From Polyangium jinanense (GTDB lineage: Bacteria; Myxococcota; Polyangia; Polyangiales; Polyangiaceae), in the NCBI RefSeq assembly GCF_028435365.1, contig NZ_JAGTJJ010000021.1:1-64000 (forward strand): a stretch of DNA of 64,000 nucleotides, read 5' to 3'. A model generated the notes under the pieces. The model saw nothing but the letters and a program-made list of their open reading frames with translations. It was not told the DNA's origin and searched no databases. Shown one piece after another: positions 9,090 to 20,350 of this stretch (positions are counted from its first letter, which is position 1; every line of letters starts with the position of its first letter). The position numbers were made by a program, and so were the translations under genes.

Positions 9090-10547
9090 ATGAGCGCTCT
9101 CACAGAAGGCAGCATCATCGCCGGCCGATACCGGCTCGGTCCCCCGCTCGCGAAGGGCGGCATGGGATCCGTCTTTTTCGCGGAGCATCTCCAGCTCCGC
9201 ACCGGCGTGGCCGTCAAGCTCATGGCCCCCGCGCTCGCCGCCTCCGCCGACGCACGCGCGCGCTTCGAGCGTGAGGCGCAGGCGTCCGCGGTGATCAAGA
9301 GCCCGAACGTCGTGCAGGTGTACGACTACGGCGTGGAAGGCGACTGCCCGTACATCGTGATGGAGCTGCTCGACGGCGAGGACCTCGAGCGCCGGCTCGT
9401 CCGCGTCGGGCGTCTCTCGCTCGAAGCCACGTTGGACATCGTGCAACAGGTCTGCAAGGCCCTTCGCCGCGCGCACAAGCTGGGGCTCGTGCACCGCGAT
9501 CTGAAGCCCGCGAACCTCTTTTTTGCGCGCAACGGCGACGAGGAGCTCGTCAAGATCCTCGACTTCGGGATCGCGAAGGCGAACGGTCCGGTGCTCGCTG
9601 GAAACGCCACCAGGACGGGCACGCTGATCGGATCGCCGCAATACATGAGCCCGGAGCAGGTGCGGCGCGGGAAAGAGGTCGATCCCCGCAGCGATCTGTG
9701 GTCGCTCGGAGTGATCGCCTACCGCTGCGTGACGGGCCGGCTGCCGTTCTTGGGCGAAGAGATCGGCGATCTCCTCGTCGAGATCTGCACGGACCCGATC
9801 CCTGCCCCATCGAGCATCCACGACGCTCTCGGCCCCGACGTGGACTGGTTCTTCGAGCGCGCGCTGACACGCGACGTCAACAAGCGATTCCAGAGCGCGG
9901 GCGAGCTCGCCGACGCGTTCGCGGCGGTGGTGAGCGGCAGCGGGCCCATCTCGATGAGCACCTCGTCGCAGAATTACGCGCTCGGCCCGCCGTCGGAGCC
10001 GGGCGCCGTAGCCTCGTCGCAGAATCACGCGCTCGGCCCGACGCCGGCGCCGGGCGCAGTAGCCTCGTCGCAGAATCACGCGCTCGGCCCGACGCCGGCG
10101 CCGGGCGCAGCAGCCGTCAACGCGCCGGGGTCAGCTTCGGGGGCGGGCGGAACGTTGTCGCCCTCGGGGCTCAGCCTCGCGCAATCGCCGGCGAGCAAGC
10201 CGCGCACGATCGCGGTGGCGGTCAGCATCGCTCTCGCGGCCAGCCTCGCCGTCGGGCTGGGCGCGCTCGCGTGGTCGCGCTCCTCGGCCCAGAGCGAGCC
10301 TGTTTCCACTCCGGAAAGTGAAGGAGAGCGTCCGGCGTCGTCCGAGCCCAGTCCCGCCGGAACCGCGAGTGTTGCGGCGCCCGCGAGCGTCGCGGCGTCC
10401 CCGAGCGATACGGCGTCTGTGAGCGGCACGGCGTCCGCGAGCGGTACGGCGGTGGACGCAAAGGCGCCGCCTGCAAGGCCCGTCAAGGGCGCGGTCCGGC
10501 CCAAAAGAGGGACCAAGACAGGTCATGATCCGCTCGACCATCAGTGA
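9090..10547 (+). CDS. Membrane-anchored Ser/Thr protein kinase (PknB type)
   Basis: The 485-residue product has a complete Hanks-type kinase domain at about residues 12-280: glycine loop AKGGMGSV (21-28), the ATP-binding Lys43 in VAVKL, HRDLKPANL with catalytic Asp137, DFG at 158-160, a GTLIGSPQYMSPEQ activation/P+1 region and DLWSLGVIAY. A low-complexity linker holds three near-identical 17-residue repeats. One transmembrane helix follows at about 372-394, then a short Ala/Ser/Thr-rich extracytoplasmic tail. It is therefore a cytoplasmic kinase tethered to the membrane. Its end overlaps the next gene by 23 bases, and the third gene follows with a TGATG overlap, so the three are translationally coupled. 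The substrates are unknown. Confidence 0.95.
   Translation: MSALTEGSIIAGRYRLGPPLAKGGMGSVFFAEHLQLRTGVAVKLMAPALAASADARARFEREAQASAVIKSPNVVQVYDYGVEGDCPYIVMELLDGEDLERRLVRVGRLSLEATLDIVQQVCKALRRAHKLGLVHRDLKPANLFFARNGDEELVKILDFGIAKANGPVLAGNATRTGTLIGSPQYMSPEQVRRGKEVDPRSDLWSLGVIAYRCVTGRLPFLGEEIGDLLVEICTDPIPAPSSIHDALGPDVDWFFERALTRDVNKRFQSAGELADAFAAVVSGSGPISMSTSSQNYALGPPSEPGAVASSQNHALGPTPAPGAVASSQNHALGPTPAPGAAAVNAPGSASGAGGTLSPSGLSLAQSPASKPRTIAVAVSIALAASLAVGLGALAWSRSSAQSEPVSTPESEGERPASSEPSPAGTASVAAPASVAASPSDTASVSGTASASGTAVDAKAPPARPVKGAVRPKRGTKTGHDPLDHQ
9963..10115 (+). repeat. Three 51-bp tandem repeats in the kinase linker
   Basis: Units start at 9963, 10014 and 10065. Copies two and three are nearly identical, and the first differs at a few sites (NYALGPPSEP against NHALGPTPAP). 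They encode SSQN(H/Y)ALGP followed by Pro/Gly/Ala and keep the reading frame, so copy number could change the linker length without breaking the kinase. Confidence 0.9.
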
Positions 10548-11526
10548 AGCCGCGCGCCGCGGGGCACGCTTCCGGCCCGCCGTGGCATGCGTGACCTGGG
10601 CGATCGTCTCGGGTGCGGCCACGGCGCACGCCGAGCCCGTGAAATCGGATCCTGCGGCCGCGGAGGCGCTGTTCAAAGCGGGCCGCGATCTCGTCAAGAA
10701 GGGAGACTATGCTGCGGGCTGCCCCAAATTCGAGGCCGCGCTCGCGCTGAACCCATCCGCCGGCACGATGCTCAACATCGCCCGATGCCACGAGCATGAC
10801 GGCAAGCTCGCCACCGCGTGGGAGGACTACCACCGCGCACGGACATTGAATCGCGAGACGGCGGGCGACGCGCGCAAGCGGGAGCTCGACGACATCGCAA
10901 ACCAGGGGATCAAGGACCTGGAGCCGCGCCTGCCCAGGCTGAAGGTCGTCGTCACCGCGCCTCCTGCCGGAATCGAAGTCTCGCGGGACGGCAAGGATTT
11001 GCCGAGCGGCGCGTGGGGTGAGGCGCTCCCCGTCGATCCGGGCAAACACGAGGTCAGCGCGCGGGCCCCGGGCCGCAAGCCTCGCACGTTCGAGGTGACA
11101 CTCGAAGAAGGCAAGACGAGCACGGTCGAGATCGCGCTCGAGGTCGACACGACGCCGCCGTCCAAGGGCGGTGTCCCCGTCTGGGCGTGGATCGTCGGCG
11201 GCGCCGGGCTCGCGCTCGTGGGCGTCAGCGCCTATTTCGTCTACGATGATCTGGCCGCGATCGACGCCCTGCAAAAAAACTGCGACGTGAGCTACAATGG
11301 CACGTACTGCGCCTCGGGCTACGACTACCAGGCGGACAACAGGCGCAAGAGCCTCGATTTCGGCCTCGCCCTGGGGCTGGGCAGCGCAGGCGTCCTGGCG
11401 CTTGGCGCCGCCATTTATGGGATCGCGACAGCGCCTCGCTCGAAACCGGCCGAGTCGCAGGGCGTCGCGGTGACGCCCTGGGTCGGTCCCGGCGCAGCCG
11501 GAGCGTCGATTTTCGGGAGATTCTGA
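10525..11526 (+). CDS. TPR/PEGA-like envelope protein with two C-terminal membrane helices
   Basis: The product has 333 residues. A signal peptide is visible (WAIVSGAATAHA, cleavage near residue 36). TPR-like helices follow (AEALFKAGRDLVKKGDYAAG, LNPSAGTMLNIARCHE), then a PEGA-like beta domain (LKVVVTAPPAGIEVSRDG, GEALPVDPGKHEVSARAPG). Hydrophobic segments lie at about 219-240 and 283-304. Between them is a cysteine-containing loop (KNCDVSYNGTYC). This arrangement is common downstream of Ser/Thr kinases in myxobacteria, where the protein is thought to sit in the periplasm. The start overlaps the kinase end by 23 bases and the end overlaps the next start, so the three genes form one operon. 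Confidence 0.8.
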   Translation: MIRSTISEAARRGARFRPAVACVTWAIVSGAATAHAEPVKSDPAAAEALFKAGRDLVKKGDYAAGCPKFEAALALNPSAGTMLNIARCHEHDGKLATAWEDYHRARTLNRETAGDARKRELDDIANQGIKDLEPRLPRLKVVVTAPPAGIEVSRDGKDLPSGAWGEALPVDPGKHEVSARAPGRKPRTFEVTLEEGKTSTVEIALEVDTTPPSKGGVPVWAWIVGGAGLALVGVSAYFVYDDLAAIDALQKNCDVSYNGTYCASGYDYQADNRRKSLDFGLALGLGSAGVLALGAAIYGIATAPRSKPAESQGVAVTPWVGPGAAGASIFGRF

Positions 11527-12479
11527 TGGCTGCTTCGAAGTGGTCTCTCCTGTGCGCCTTCGCCCTGGCCGTGGGGTCGGCCGGTTGCATCGACGACGTC
11601 GTGCCGAGCTCTTCGCTCGCGAGCTGCGCGGATCTGGCGGCCACGTGTGGGCCCAAGAAAGACGAGATATGCTGCGCGAACTCGCTCGTCACGGGGGGGG
11701 CGTACGAGCGTCTCGACCTGGAACAGAACAAATCTTATCCGGCCACGGTGAGCGATTTTCGGCTGGATCGCTTCGAGGTGACGGTCGGGCGGTTTCGAAA
11801 GTTCTGGATCGAGTATCCTAATAGTATTCCGGCCGCGGGCGAGGGGGCTCATCCGAACATGCAGTACAGCGGGTGGGACGATTCATGGCCGTTACCGCAG
11901 GATCAGGTCGAGCTCACCGATACTTTGAAGTGCAACGAATACTACCAGACCTGGACGGACGAGCCCGGCGATGGCGAGCACAAGCCCATCAATTGCGTCA
12001 ACTGGTATGTCGCGTTCGCCTTTTGCGCCTGGGATGGCGGCAGATTGCCGACCGAGGCCGAGTGGAACTATGCAGCGGCCCGCGGCAGCGAAGAGACGAA
12101 TTACCCGTGGGGAAACGCCGCGCCGGACGATGGCCATGCGGTGTATTGCCCGAATTACTCGGAGGCGGATCAGGGCTGTCCGACCGCGACGCTCGCCGAC
12201 ATCTCGGACGTCGGCTCCAGGTCCCCTGCGGGCGATGGGAAATGGGGACAAGCCGACCTGGCCGGCAGCATGCGCGAGTGGACCCTGGACTACCACGACG
12301 TGTACTTTGAACAGTGCGTCGATTGCGCCAACGTGACGAATATGATCGGGGGCCGCGAGGCGCGCGGCGGCGACTGGAACAACGACGCGGCGAGCCTGAG
12401 CTCGTATCAAAGGATCGGCTACGACCCTGCGGAAGCGAAGAGCTGGGTGGGGTTTCGCTGCGCTCGCCGGCCGCGCTGA
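11526..12479 (+). CDS. FGE-fold lipoprotein, probably non-catalytic
   Basis: The 317-residue product starts in a TGATG overlap with the previous stop. The signal ends VGSAGC, a good lipobox, so it is predicted to be lipid-anchored. A Cys-rich spacer (CADLAATC, ICC) leads to the FGE-sulfatase fold: FRLDRFEVTVGRFRKFW, KPINCVNWYVAFAFCAW, GGRLPTEAEWNYAAARG, NYPWGNA, GSMREWTLDY, REARGGDWNNDA and VGFRCAR. The catalytic cysteine pair expected after RGG(S/D)W is absent (DAASLSSYQRIGY), so it is likely a binding module, not an enzyme. It ends the kinase operon and is the second such lipoprotein within 6 kb. It converges on 12483-12929 with only three bases between the stops. Confidence 0.85.
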   Translation: MAASKWSLLCAFALAVGSAGCIDDVVPSSSLASCADLAATCGPKKDEICCANSLVTGGAYERLDLEQNKSYPATVSDFRLDRFEVTVGRFRKFWIEYPNSIPAAGEGAHPNMQYSGWDDSWPLPQDQVELTDTLKCNEYYQTWTDEPGDGEHKPINCVNWYVAFAFCAWDGGRLPTEAEWNYAAARGSEETNYPWGNAAPDDGHAVYCPNYSEADQGCPTATLADISDVGSRSPAGDGKWGQADLAGSMREWTLDYHDVYFEQCVDCANVTNMIGGREARGGDWNNDAASLSSYQRIGYDPAEAKSWVGFRCARRPR

Positions 12480-12482
12480 GTA

Positions 12483-12929
12483 TCAGGGCGCGTTGCACAT
12501 GATGATGTGCTCGACGGCGTCGATGAGGATCTGCTCCACCCGCGGTGCCTCGATGGCTCGGGCGTCGGCGAAGCGTTCGAGATCGAAGGGCGGCGGGTTG
12601 ACCTCCAGATAGGCGAGGATCTGGAGCGGATATCCTTTCCAGCGGATCACGCAGAAGCCGACCACGTTGCGGCTCCCCGTGGCCCCCTGGAGGCCGAGGG
12701 CGAGCTCGATGCTCGGGGTATCGTGCCCTTGATCGAGGAGGATCGCGGCCTCGTGCCCGGCCCGCCGGAGCTCGGCCGCGAATTCCTCCATCTTCGGCCG
12801 GAGCAGATCGTCGCGGAGGGCCGCGAAGCTCCGGAGGAAATCGGCCTCGTCCGGCGTCCGCCCCTCGGCGATGCGCCGCGCATAACGCGCGGTGAGCCGC
12901 TCGAGGCGGAGGCGGTTTTGCTCTTTCAT
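12483..12929 (-). CDS. Small hypothetical protein at the end of the T6SS spike operon
   Basis: The 148-residue product begins MKEQNRLRLERLTARYA. The first half is helical and charged. The second half is beta-rich with GFCVIRWKGYPLQILAYLEV and a C-terminal helix carrying AVEHIIM. No signal peptide or known toxin motif is seen. It lies 10 bases after the PAAR-like gene and is the last gene of the minus-strand cluster. That position is where an effector, immunity protein or effector chaperone is often found, but nothing in the sequence decides between these. Confidence 0.6.
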   Translation of the reverse strand: MKEQNRLRLERLTARYARRIAEGRTPDEADFLRSFAALRDDLLRPKMEEFAAELRRAGHEAAILLDQGHDTPSIELALGLQGATGSRNVVGFCVIRWKGYPLQILAYLEVNPPPFDLERFADARAIEAPRVEQILIDAVEHIIMCNAP

Positions 12930-12939
12930 GCGGGCGTCG

Positions 12940-13329
12940 TCAGGGAGCGAGAATCAGCACCTTGGTCTGGCTCGGAGCGACGGTCATGCCCCGGGCATTG
13001 GTGCGGTTCTGCATGGTGGGGCTCGTCAATCGCGTCACCGGCGCGCCCTTGATGAGCACCTTGCGGGCTCCCATCGTGTGCCGCGAGGTGCTCATCACCG
13101 AGCGCGAGAGCACGCCGCCGGTGATGCCTGGATTGTCCCCGTTGGTCATGGGCACCTTGGTGCGCATGTTATGCGCCGGCGCGCACACGAACAGGACCTT
13201 GTAGACCGCCGAGACCGCCATGGGGTTGGCGGCGAAGTTGGGATAGGGGATCGGCGTGGGCCCCGGGGGCGTGAGGCATACGTCGGGCATCGCGAAGGCC
13301 ATGCCCGCGCGCTGGGTATTGGCAAACAT
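12940..13329 (-). CDS. PAAR-like protein (DUF4150 family)
   Basis: The product has 129 residues. The family pattern is clear: MPDVCLTPPGPTPIPYPN near the N-terminus, then a His/Asn-containing VCAPAHNM, TKVPMTNGDNPGITGGV, MGARKVLIKGAPVTRL and TSPTMQNRTNARG. Proteins of this family are PAAR-related caps that sit on the tip of the VgrG trimer and sharpen the T6SS spike, and they can carry effectors. No toxin domain is fused here. The gene lies 10 bases downstream of the DUF3540 gene in the same operon as VgrG, which supports the role. Confidence 0.85.
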   Translation of the reverse strand: MFANTQRAGMAFAMPDVCLTPPGPTPIPYPNFAANPMAVSAVYKVLFVCAPAHNMRTKVPMTNGDNPGITGGVLSRSVMSTSRHTMGARKVLIKGAPVTRLTSPTMQNRTNARGMTVAPSQTKVLILAP

Positions 13330-13339
13330 GGGATCCTCC

Positions 13340-13990
13340 TCAACCGATGTGGACCTGACCGCCGTCGATCTTGGTCAACTCTCCGCTTTTCACGAGGGTG
13401 GTTTGCGATTTGATGTTCACCGCGGCCTTGGCCGAGACCTCATAATACCGGGCCCGGACCTGCTCCGATTCGGCGATGAAGCGATAGGCTCGCGCCACGC
13501 GCGATACCCAGCGATCGGCCACCGACTCCACCGATCGGGCCACGGTCTTGACGTGATCGATCTTCGCCACCAGCTGATCGCCGAGGTAGCTCATGGCCTC
13601 CACGGCCAGGGCCGCTTCCCGGGCGTGGACCCGCACCTTGCCCGAGGCCAGCGTGGTCTCGCCGGGCGTGGCCATGCACATGCCGCTCTGGGCGCGAATC
13701 GTCACCTTGCCCGCGGGCGCGCTCATTTCCAGATCGCCCTCGGCCACGAGCCGCGTCGCCCCTGCGCCCTCGCGCTTCAGCACCGCGAGCACGTGGCAGC
13801 CCTCGTCGTGGAGGGCGAGAAGCACCAGGTCCCCGAGCTCGGGCTCGACCAGGCAGCTCACCGCCCTCTCGGCCTCGTACTCGCCCGAGCCCACGCGCAC
13901 CATGAGGCGTTTGCCCAGGATCGCAGTCACCGTGCCCACCTCCTGGGTGGCCAGGGTCTCGGTCCGCTGTCTCGCCAAGTTATCTCGCAT
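13340..13990 (-). CDS. DUF3540-family T6SS accessory protein
   Basis: The product has 216 residues. The N-terminal half is an OB-like beta domain (VGTVTAILGKRLMVRV, CLVEPELGDLVLLAL). This is followed by a strand-turn repeat region (LVAEGDLEMSAPAGKVTIRA, GMCMATPGETTLASGKVRV) reminiscent of the VgrG shaft, then a helical stretch and a short beta tail. DUF3540 proteins occur almost only next to VgrG, DUF2169 and DUF4150 genes. The VgrG-like beta pattern suggests association with the spike, but the biochemical role is not established. It lies 30 bases after the pentapeptide gene. Confidence 0.75.
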   Translation of the reverse strand: MRDNLARQRTETLATQEVGTVTAILGKRLMVRVGSGEYEAERAVSCLVEPELGDLVLLALHDEGCHVLAVLKREGAGATRLVAEGDLEMSAPAGKVTIRAQSGMCMATPGETTLASGKVRVHAREAALAVEAMSYLGDQLVAKIDHVKTVARSVESVADRWVSRVARAYRFIAESEQVRARYYEVSAKAAVNIKSQTTLVKSGELTKIDGGQVHIG

Positions 13991-14020
13991 CGCTCGTCTC
14001 CGTATCTGGAAAGAGGCCTC

Positions 14021-15060
14021 TCAAGGAGACCAACGCTCTGCTTCGAGTAGCTCCTCGTCGTCGCCCAGGGCGCCGGCCCGGCTCGTGAACACCGCTCCTT
14101 CGTCGCGCGTCTGGTGAAAGCGGGCGCGGAAGAGCTTGGCGTGCGATAGATCCGCTTCCTCCACGCCGGCGTGGGAGAAATCGGCATAGCTGAGATCGGC
14201 GCCGCGGAGGTTCACGAGCTTGCACGCGGCGCGCAGGAAATTGGCCTGGTAGAGGCAGGCGTCGGCGAAATTCGCGGCCTCGAGGTTGGCCTTTTGAAAG
14301 ACCGCCTGCCGGGCGTGGATTCCCTTGGCCGAGGCGCCGCCGAGCCGGGCCTCGGCGAACATCGCCCGCTCGGCATTGGCGCCGTCGAGCTTGGCGCCAA
14401 TGAGCTTGGCGCCCTTGAAGTTGGTCTGCACGAGCTCTGCTCCGCGCAGATCGCAACCGCTGAGATCGGCCTCGTCGAGCATGGTGAAGGACAGGGCCAT
14501 CCCCGAGAGATTCTGCCCTCGGAGCTTGGCTCCGCTGAGCACCGAGAGATGTATCCTGGCCCCGCGCAGGCTGGCGCTCGAGAGGTCGGCCGCCATCAGG
14601 CAGCAGCGCTCGAGCTCGGCCTCGTCGAGGACGATCTTTTCGAGCTCGGTCTCGACGAGCACGAATCGATCGAGCTTGGCCTTGCGGAAGCTGGTCTCGG
14701 CGGCGCGGCCCTTGATCACATCGACAATGGTCAGGTCCGCGCCTTCGAAGGAGACCCGGGACAGGTCACACTCGATGATTTTCGCGTCCACGAGATCGCT
14801 GCCTTTGAAGGCCGCGCCCTGCATATCGCATTCGTGGAAGGAGGTATGACGGGCCTTGGCCCCGCTGAGCTCGGCGCCGCCGAAGTCGCAGGCGTTGAAG
14901 ATCGATTCGCTGATCTTCGCGGCCATGAGCTTCGCCCCCCGGAAGCTCACGCCCTCGAAGACCACACCGCCGAGATCGAGGCCGGAGAGATCGAGGCCGG
15001 CGAGATCGGCGTCTTCGATGATCTCGCCCTCGTCGATCAAGGAGAGGAGCTCGTCGCGCG

Positions 15061-15064
<4 letters not shown>
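14021..15064 (-). CDS. Pentapeptide-repeat protein
   Basis: The product has 347 residues. Nearly the whole length after residue 18 is built of A(D/N)LXX pentapeptides, for example LAGLDLSGLDLGGVVFEGV and later GADLSYADFSHAGVEEADLS. This predicts a right-handed quadrilateral beta-helix of roughly 60 coils. The short N-terminus (MTRDELLSLIDEGE) is helical. The start overlaps the stop of the DUF2169-pentapeptide gene by four bases (ATGA), so translation is coupled. Pentapeptide proteins are frequent partners of VgrG/DUF2169 modules in delta-proteobacteria. A scaffold, adaptor or effector-binding role is inferred from location. Confidence 0.85.
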
Positions 15065-17748
<2,684 letters not shown>

Positions 17749-17815
17749 GGAGGGGTCCGAGGCAGAGAAACGGTTTTGGGGGTCGATCTCGAAGCGACGA
17801 GGAGCTCGACGCCGG

Positions 17816-20221
17816 CTACAGGACGACGAATCGCCCGGTGCGCCACATCTCCTGCCCCGCCTGCTTCAGCTCTCTGTCGAGCCTCGAAATTCGGGTCCTG
17901 AGCCTCTCCTGATTGACCTTGTTTTTGACCTCGACCGCGACACCATCGTAAATCTCGAGCGTTTGCCCGGTGATCTTGTACATGGAGTTGCCCTTCAACG
18001 TCTCCCGGACATTGCCAATCGTGTCGAGGTTGACGAGCCCTCGCTGGCTTTCGTCGAGCTTTCCGATGTGCGTCACCTGGGCGTTCCCGTTATGGGTAAT
18101 CTTCTCGCTTCCGATGTGCGTATCGGTCAGATCACCGAAGTGGAGCGACACCGTATCTCCCTGGTGCTTCTCCTTGAGCTTCCCCACGTGGGTCACGTCT
18201 TCGTCGCCGCGATGGATCTCGGTCACGCTCCCATTCTGCGTCGACGTGGTATTGCCGATGTGGAGCTCGGTCTTGTTGCCTTTGAGGGTCTCCTTCTTGT
18301 TGCCCTTGATGGTCTCGTTCTTGGGCCCGACATAGAACTCGCTCACCTTCCCCCAGGTGAACGCGAGCTTGCCGCCCAGGAGCTGCTCGGTCTTGAGCCC
18401 GACGAGGAGCTCCTGCTTCCAGAGGCCGCCGAACTCCATCACGGCGGCGAGCTTGAAATCCTGGGTGGAGCCCACGGTGAACGTGGTTTTGTTGCCGAGG
18501 ACCTTCTCCGTCTGGTGCTTCCACTCGTTGGTTTCATCGCCCTCGGCCTTGATGTCGAGGTTCCCCTTTGCCGTGATGCTGATGTCGCCGGTGACGTTGA
18601 CCGTCCAGTTTTCGCCCACGGTGTTGTCGTAGTTCTTGCCGATGGAGATGAGGCCGTTGTCGTCGGTCTTGGCGATGAACTCGTGCCCGTCGTTGGGTGA
18701 GCCCATGCGGATGTAGCTGTTCGAATAGGGCGTGGAGAGCGTGACCCGCTGCGAGCCCGCCAGATCCTCGAGCTCCAGGCGGTTTCTGCCGCCGGTCTGG
18801 ATGATGTTCTTGGTGTGGTTGCCGCTGCTCACCGGGCTCGGGGTGAGCACGTTGGGGACCACGCCAGAGATCACCGGGCGATCGGGATCGCCGCCGAGGA
18901 AGCTCAAGACCACCTCGGTGCCCTTGCGAAGGGGAAAATGAAATCCCTCGATGCTCCCGCCGTGGGGCTGCATCATTCGCACATAGGTGGATCCGGAGCC
19001 GCTCGGGGAGTCGTTCTCGTCGAAGTTGAACTTCACGAGGTAGCGCCCGTACTCGTCGATCTGGGCGTATTCGCTCTCCCCGCCGCCGTCGACGACGCCG
19101 TTCTCGAAACCGTAGATCCGCGGCCAGGACGTCCGGGATTCGGGCCGGAACTGGGTGCTGGCCGGGATGGCCGCCACCTCGACGAAATAGGTGTCGTCGT
19201 GCTCGAGGCCGATGAGCTCCTTGATGCGCACATCCCCGGCGGCCTGGTTGCCCTGGTGATGGACCTCGATGGCCAGATACTTGGTGTTGAAGCGGGCGCG
19301 GGGGTGCTCCTCGAGATCGAAGGTGTAGCCGGCGCGGAGGTGCATCCGCGTGCCCGTGGCCCGGGCGATCGATTTCCGGGTGAGGTACTCTTCGGATCGA
19401 ATCTTGGCCAGGCGGGCCCCGGTGTCGGGAGAGAAGAAGCGCTCGCCATAGAGGCTGACCTTCCCGGCCCCCTTGGCCGAGACCGCCGCAGACCCCGAGA
19501 GATCGAGCTTCGGCCGCGCATAATCGTAGTCGCGGAGCTTGACCTCGGCGGGCATGGATCCGTGATTCAGGGAGAAGGAGCGGAACGAGGCGCCGGCGCT
19601 ACGATCCGCCCCGGTCTGGGGGGAATAACGGACCGGCTTGCCCAGGCCCTCGGCGGGGTAGGACTTGTCATCACAGAAGACGACCTTCTCGCCCTCCTCG
19701 CCGTGCTCGAAGAAATAAAAAATACCCTCGCGCTCCAGCCAGCGGGAGACGAAATCGAAATCGCTCTCGCGGTATTGACCGATGTGCTCCTCCACCTCGT
19801 AGCTCTGGGTGAGGCGGAATTCGTAGCGGCCGGCGAGGCCGTTGTCGTCGAGGATCGCCCGGATGGCGTCGGGCGCGCTCTTTTGGGTGAAGATCCGGCT
19901 GTGCCGCGAGAGAGCGAGGCGTGAGAAGCGGGGCACGAGCACGACGCGCACCAAGGCCCGGCCACCATACTCGTGCACCAGATCGACGTCGCCGAGCACA
20001 CCGGCGAGCACGAAGGGCGGGATGTCGTCGCTCTCGCGATCGATCACCAGGCTGGCCGGGTCGCCCACAGCTTCGGCGAAATCGATGTCGCCGTCGTCGC
20101 TGTGAAATTGCAGGTAGACCTCAAATCGATAGGGACGCGAAACGGCTTCGGTGCCACGGAAGCCGACGACACGCGACGGGCGGGGAAGTCCGCTCGACGA
20201 AAAGGTGATGAGGTCGCGCAT
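17816..20221 (-). CDS. vgrG: Type VI secretion tip protein VgrG with a long octad-repeat shaft
   Basis: The product has 801 residues. The first 400 are the gp27-like base (GTEAVSRPYRFEVYLQ, DFVSRWLEREGIFYFFEH). An OB-fold gp5-like part follows (YGRYLVKFNFDEND, YVRMMQPHGG, EVVLSFLGGDPDRPVISG) to about residue 480. A beta-helix shaft then runs to about 760, with 23 octads in one phase from 576 to 759. The tail (760-801) is helical and positively charged, with no fused enzyme domain. The product forms the trimeric puncturing spike at the tip of the Hcp tube. An AAGG-type ribosome site precedes the ATG. The operon supplies a PAAR-like cap and DUF2169/DUF3540 accessory proteins but no T6SS sheath, baseplate or membrane genes. 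Confidence 0.95.
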   Translation of the reverse strand: MRDLITFSSSGLPRPSRVVGFRGTEAVSRPYRFEVYLQFHSDDGDIDFAEAVGDPASLVIDRESDDIPPFVLAGVLGDVDLVHEYGGRALVRVVLVPRFSRLALSRHSRIFTQKSAPDAIRAILDDNGLAGRYEFRLTQSYEVEEHIGQYRESDFDFVSRWLEREGIFYFFEHGEEGEKVVFCDDKSYPAEGLGKPVRYSPQTGADRSAGASFRSFSLNHGSMPAEVKLRDYDYARPKLDLSGSAAVSAKGAGKVSLYGERFFSPDTGARLAKIRSEEYLTRKSIARATGTRMHLRAGYTFDLEEHPRARFNTKYLAIEVHHQGNQAAGDVRIKELIGLEHDDTYFVEVAAIPASTQFRPESRTSWPRIYGFENGVVDGGGESEYAQIDEYGRYLVKFNFDENDSPSGSGSTYVRMMQPHGGSIEGFHFPLRKGTEVVLSFLGGDPDRPVISGVVPNVLTPSPVSSGNHTKNIIQTGGRNRLELEDLAGSQRVTLSTPYSNSYIRMGSPNDGHEFIAKTDDNGLISIGKNYDNTVGENWTVNVTGDISITAKGNLDIKAEGDETNEWKHQTEKVLGNKTTFTVGSTQDFKLAAVMEFGGLWKQELLVGLKTEQLLGGKLAFTWGKVSEFYVGPKNETIKGNKKETLKGNKTELHIGNTTSTQNGSVTEIHRGDEDVTHVGKLKEKHQGDTVSLHFGDLTDTHIGSEKITHNGNAQVTHIGKLDESQRGLVNLDTIGNVRETLKGNSMYKITGQTLEIYDGVAVEVKNKVNQERLRTRISRLDRELKQAGQEMWRTGRFVVL
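17945..18496 (-). repeat. Glycine octad repeats with a histidine ladder in the VgrG shaft
   Basis: Residues 576-759 of VgrG divide without gaps into 23 blocks of eight, 21 of which begin with Gly (for example GNKTELHI, GSVTEIHR, GDEDVTHV, GDTVSLHF). This is the spacing of the triple-stranded beta-helix of T4 gp5. In seven consecutive blocks position 7 is His (residues 670, 678, 686, 694, 702, 710 and 718), with one more at 654. Confidence 0.9.
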
Positions 20222-20272
20222 GGGTGTACCTTTCTCATCGCGGCGCCGAGGGCCCCGGCGCTTCGGGCGTGG

Positions 20273-20278
20273 AGTATA
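20273..20278 (-). promoter_or_regulatory. Possible -10 element upstream of vgrG
   Basis: The minus-strand hexamer TATACT lies 52 bases before the vgrG start in the 129-base gap behind the DUF2169 gene. A T-rich run lies roughly 17 bases upstream, with no real TTGACA match. It would give vgrG its own promoter. The evidence is a single good hexamer. Confidence 0.2.
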
Positions 20279-20350
20279 GCGATCCGGCTTCCGAGAAAAA
20301 AGACGTGATTGTGCGCCGAGCAGCCGGAGCTCGACCTTCGAGACGCCGCT

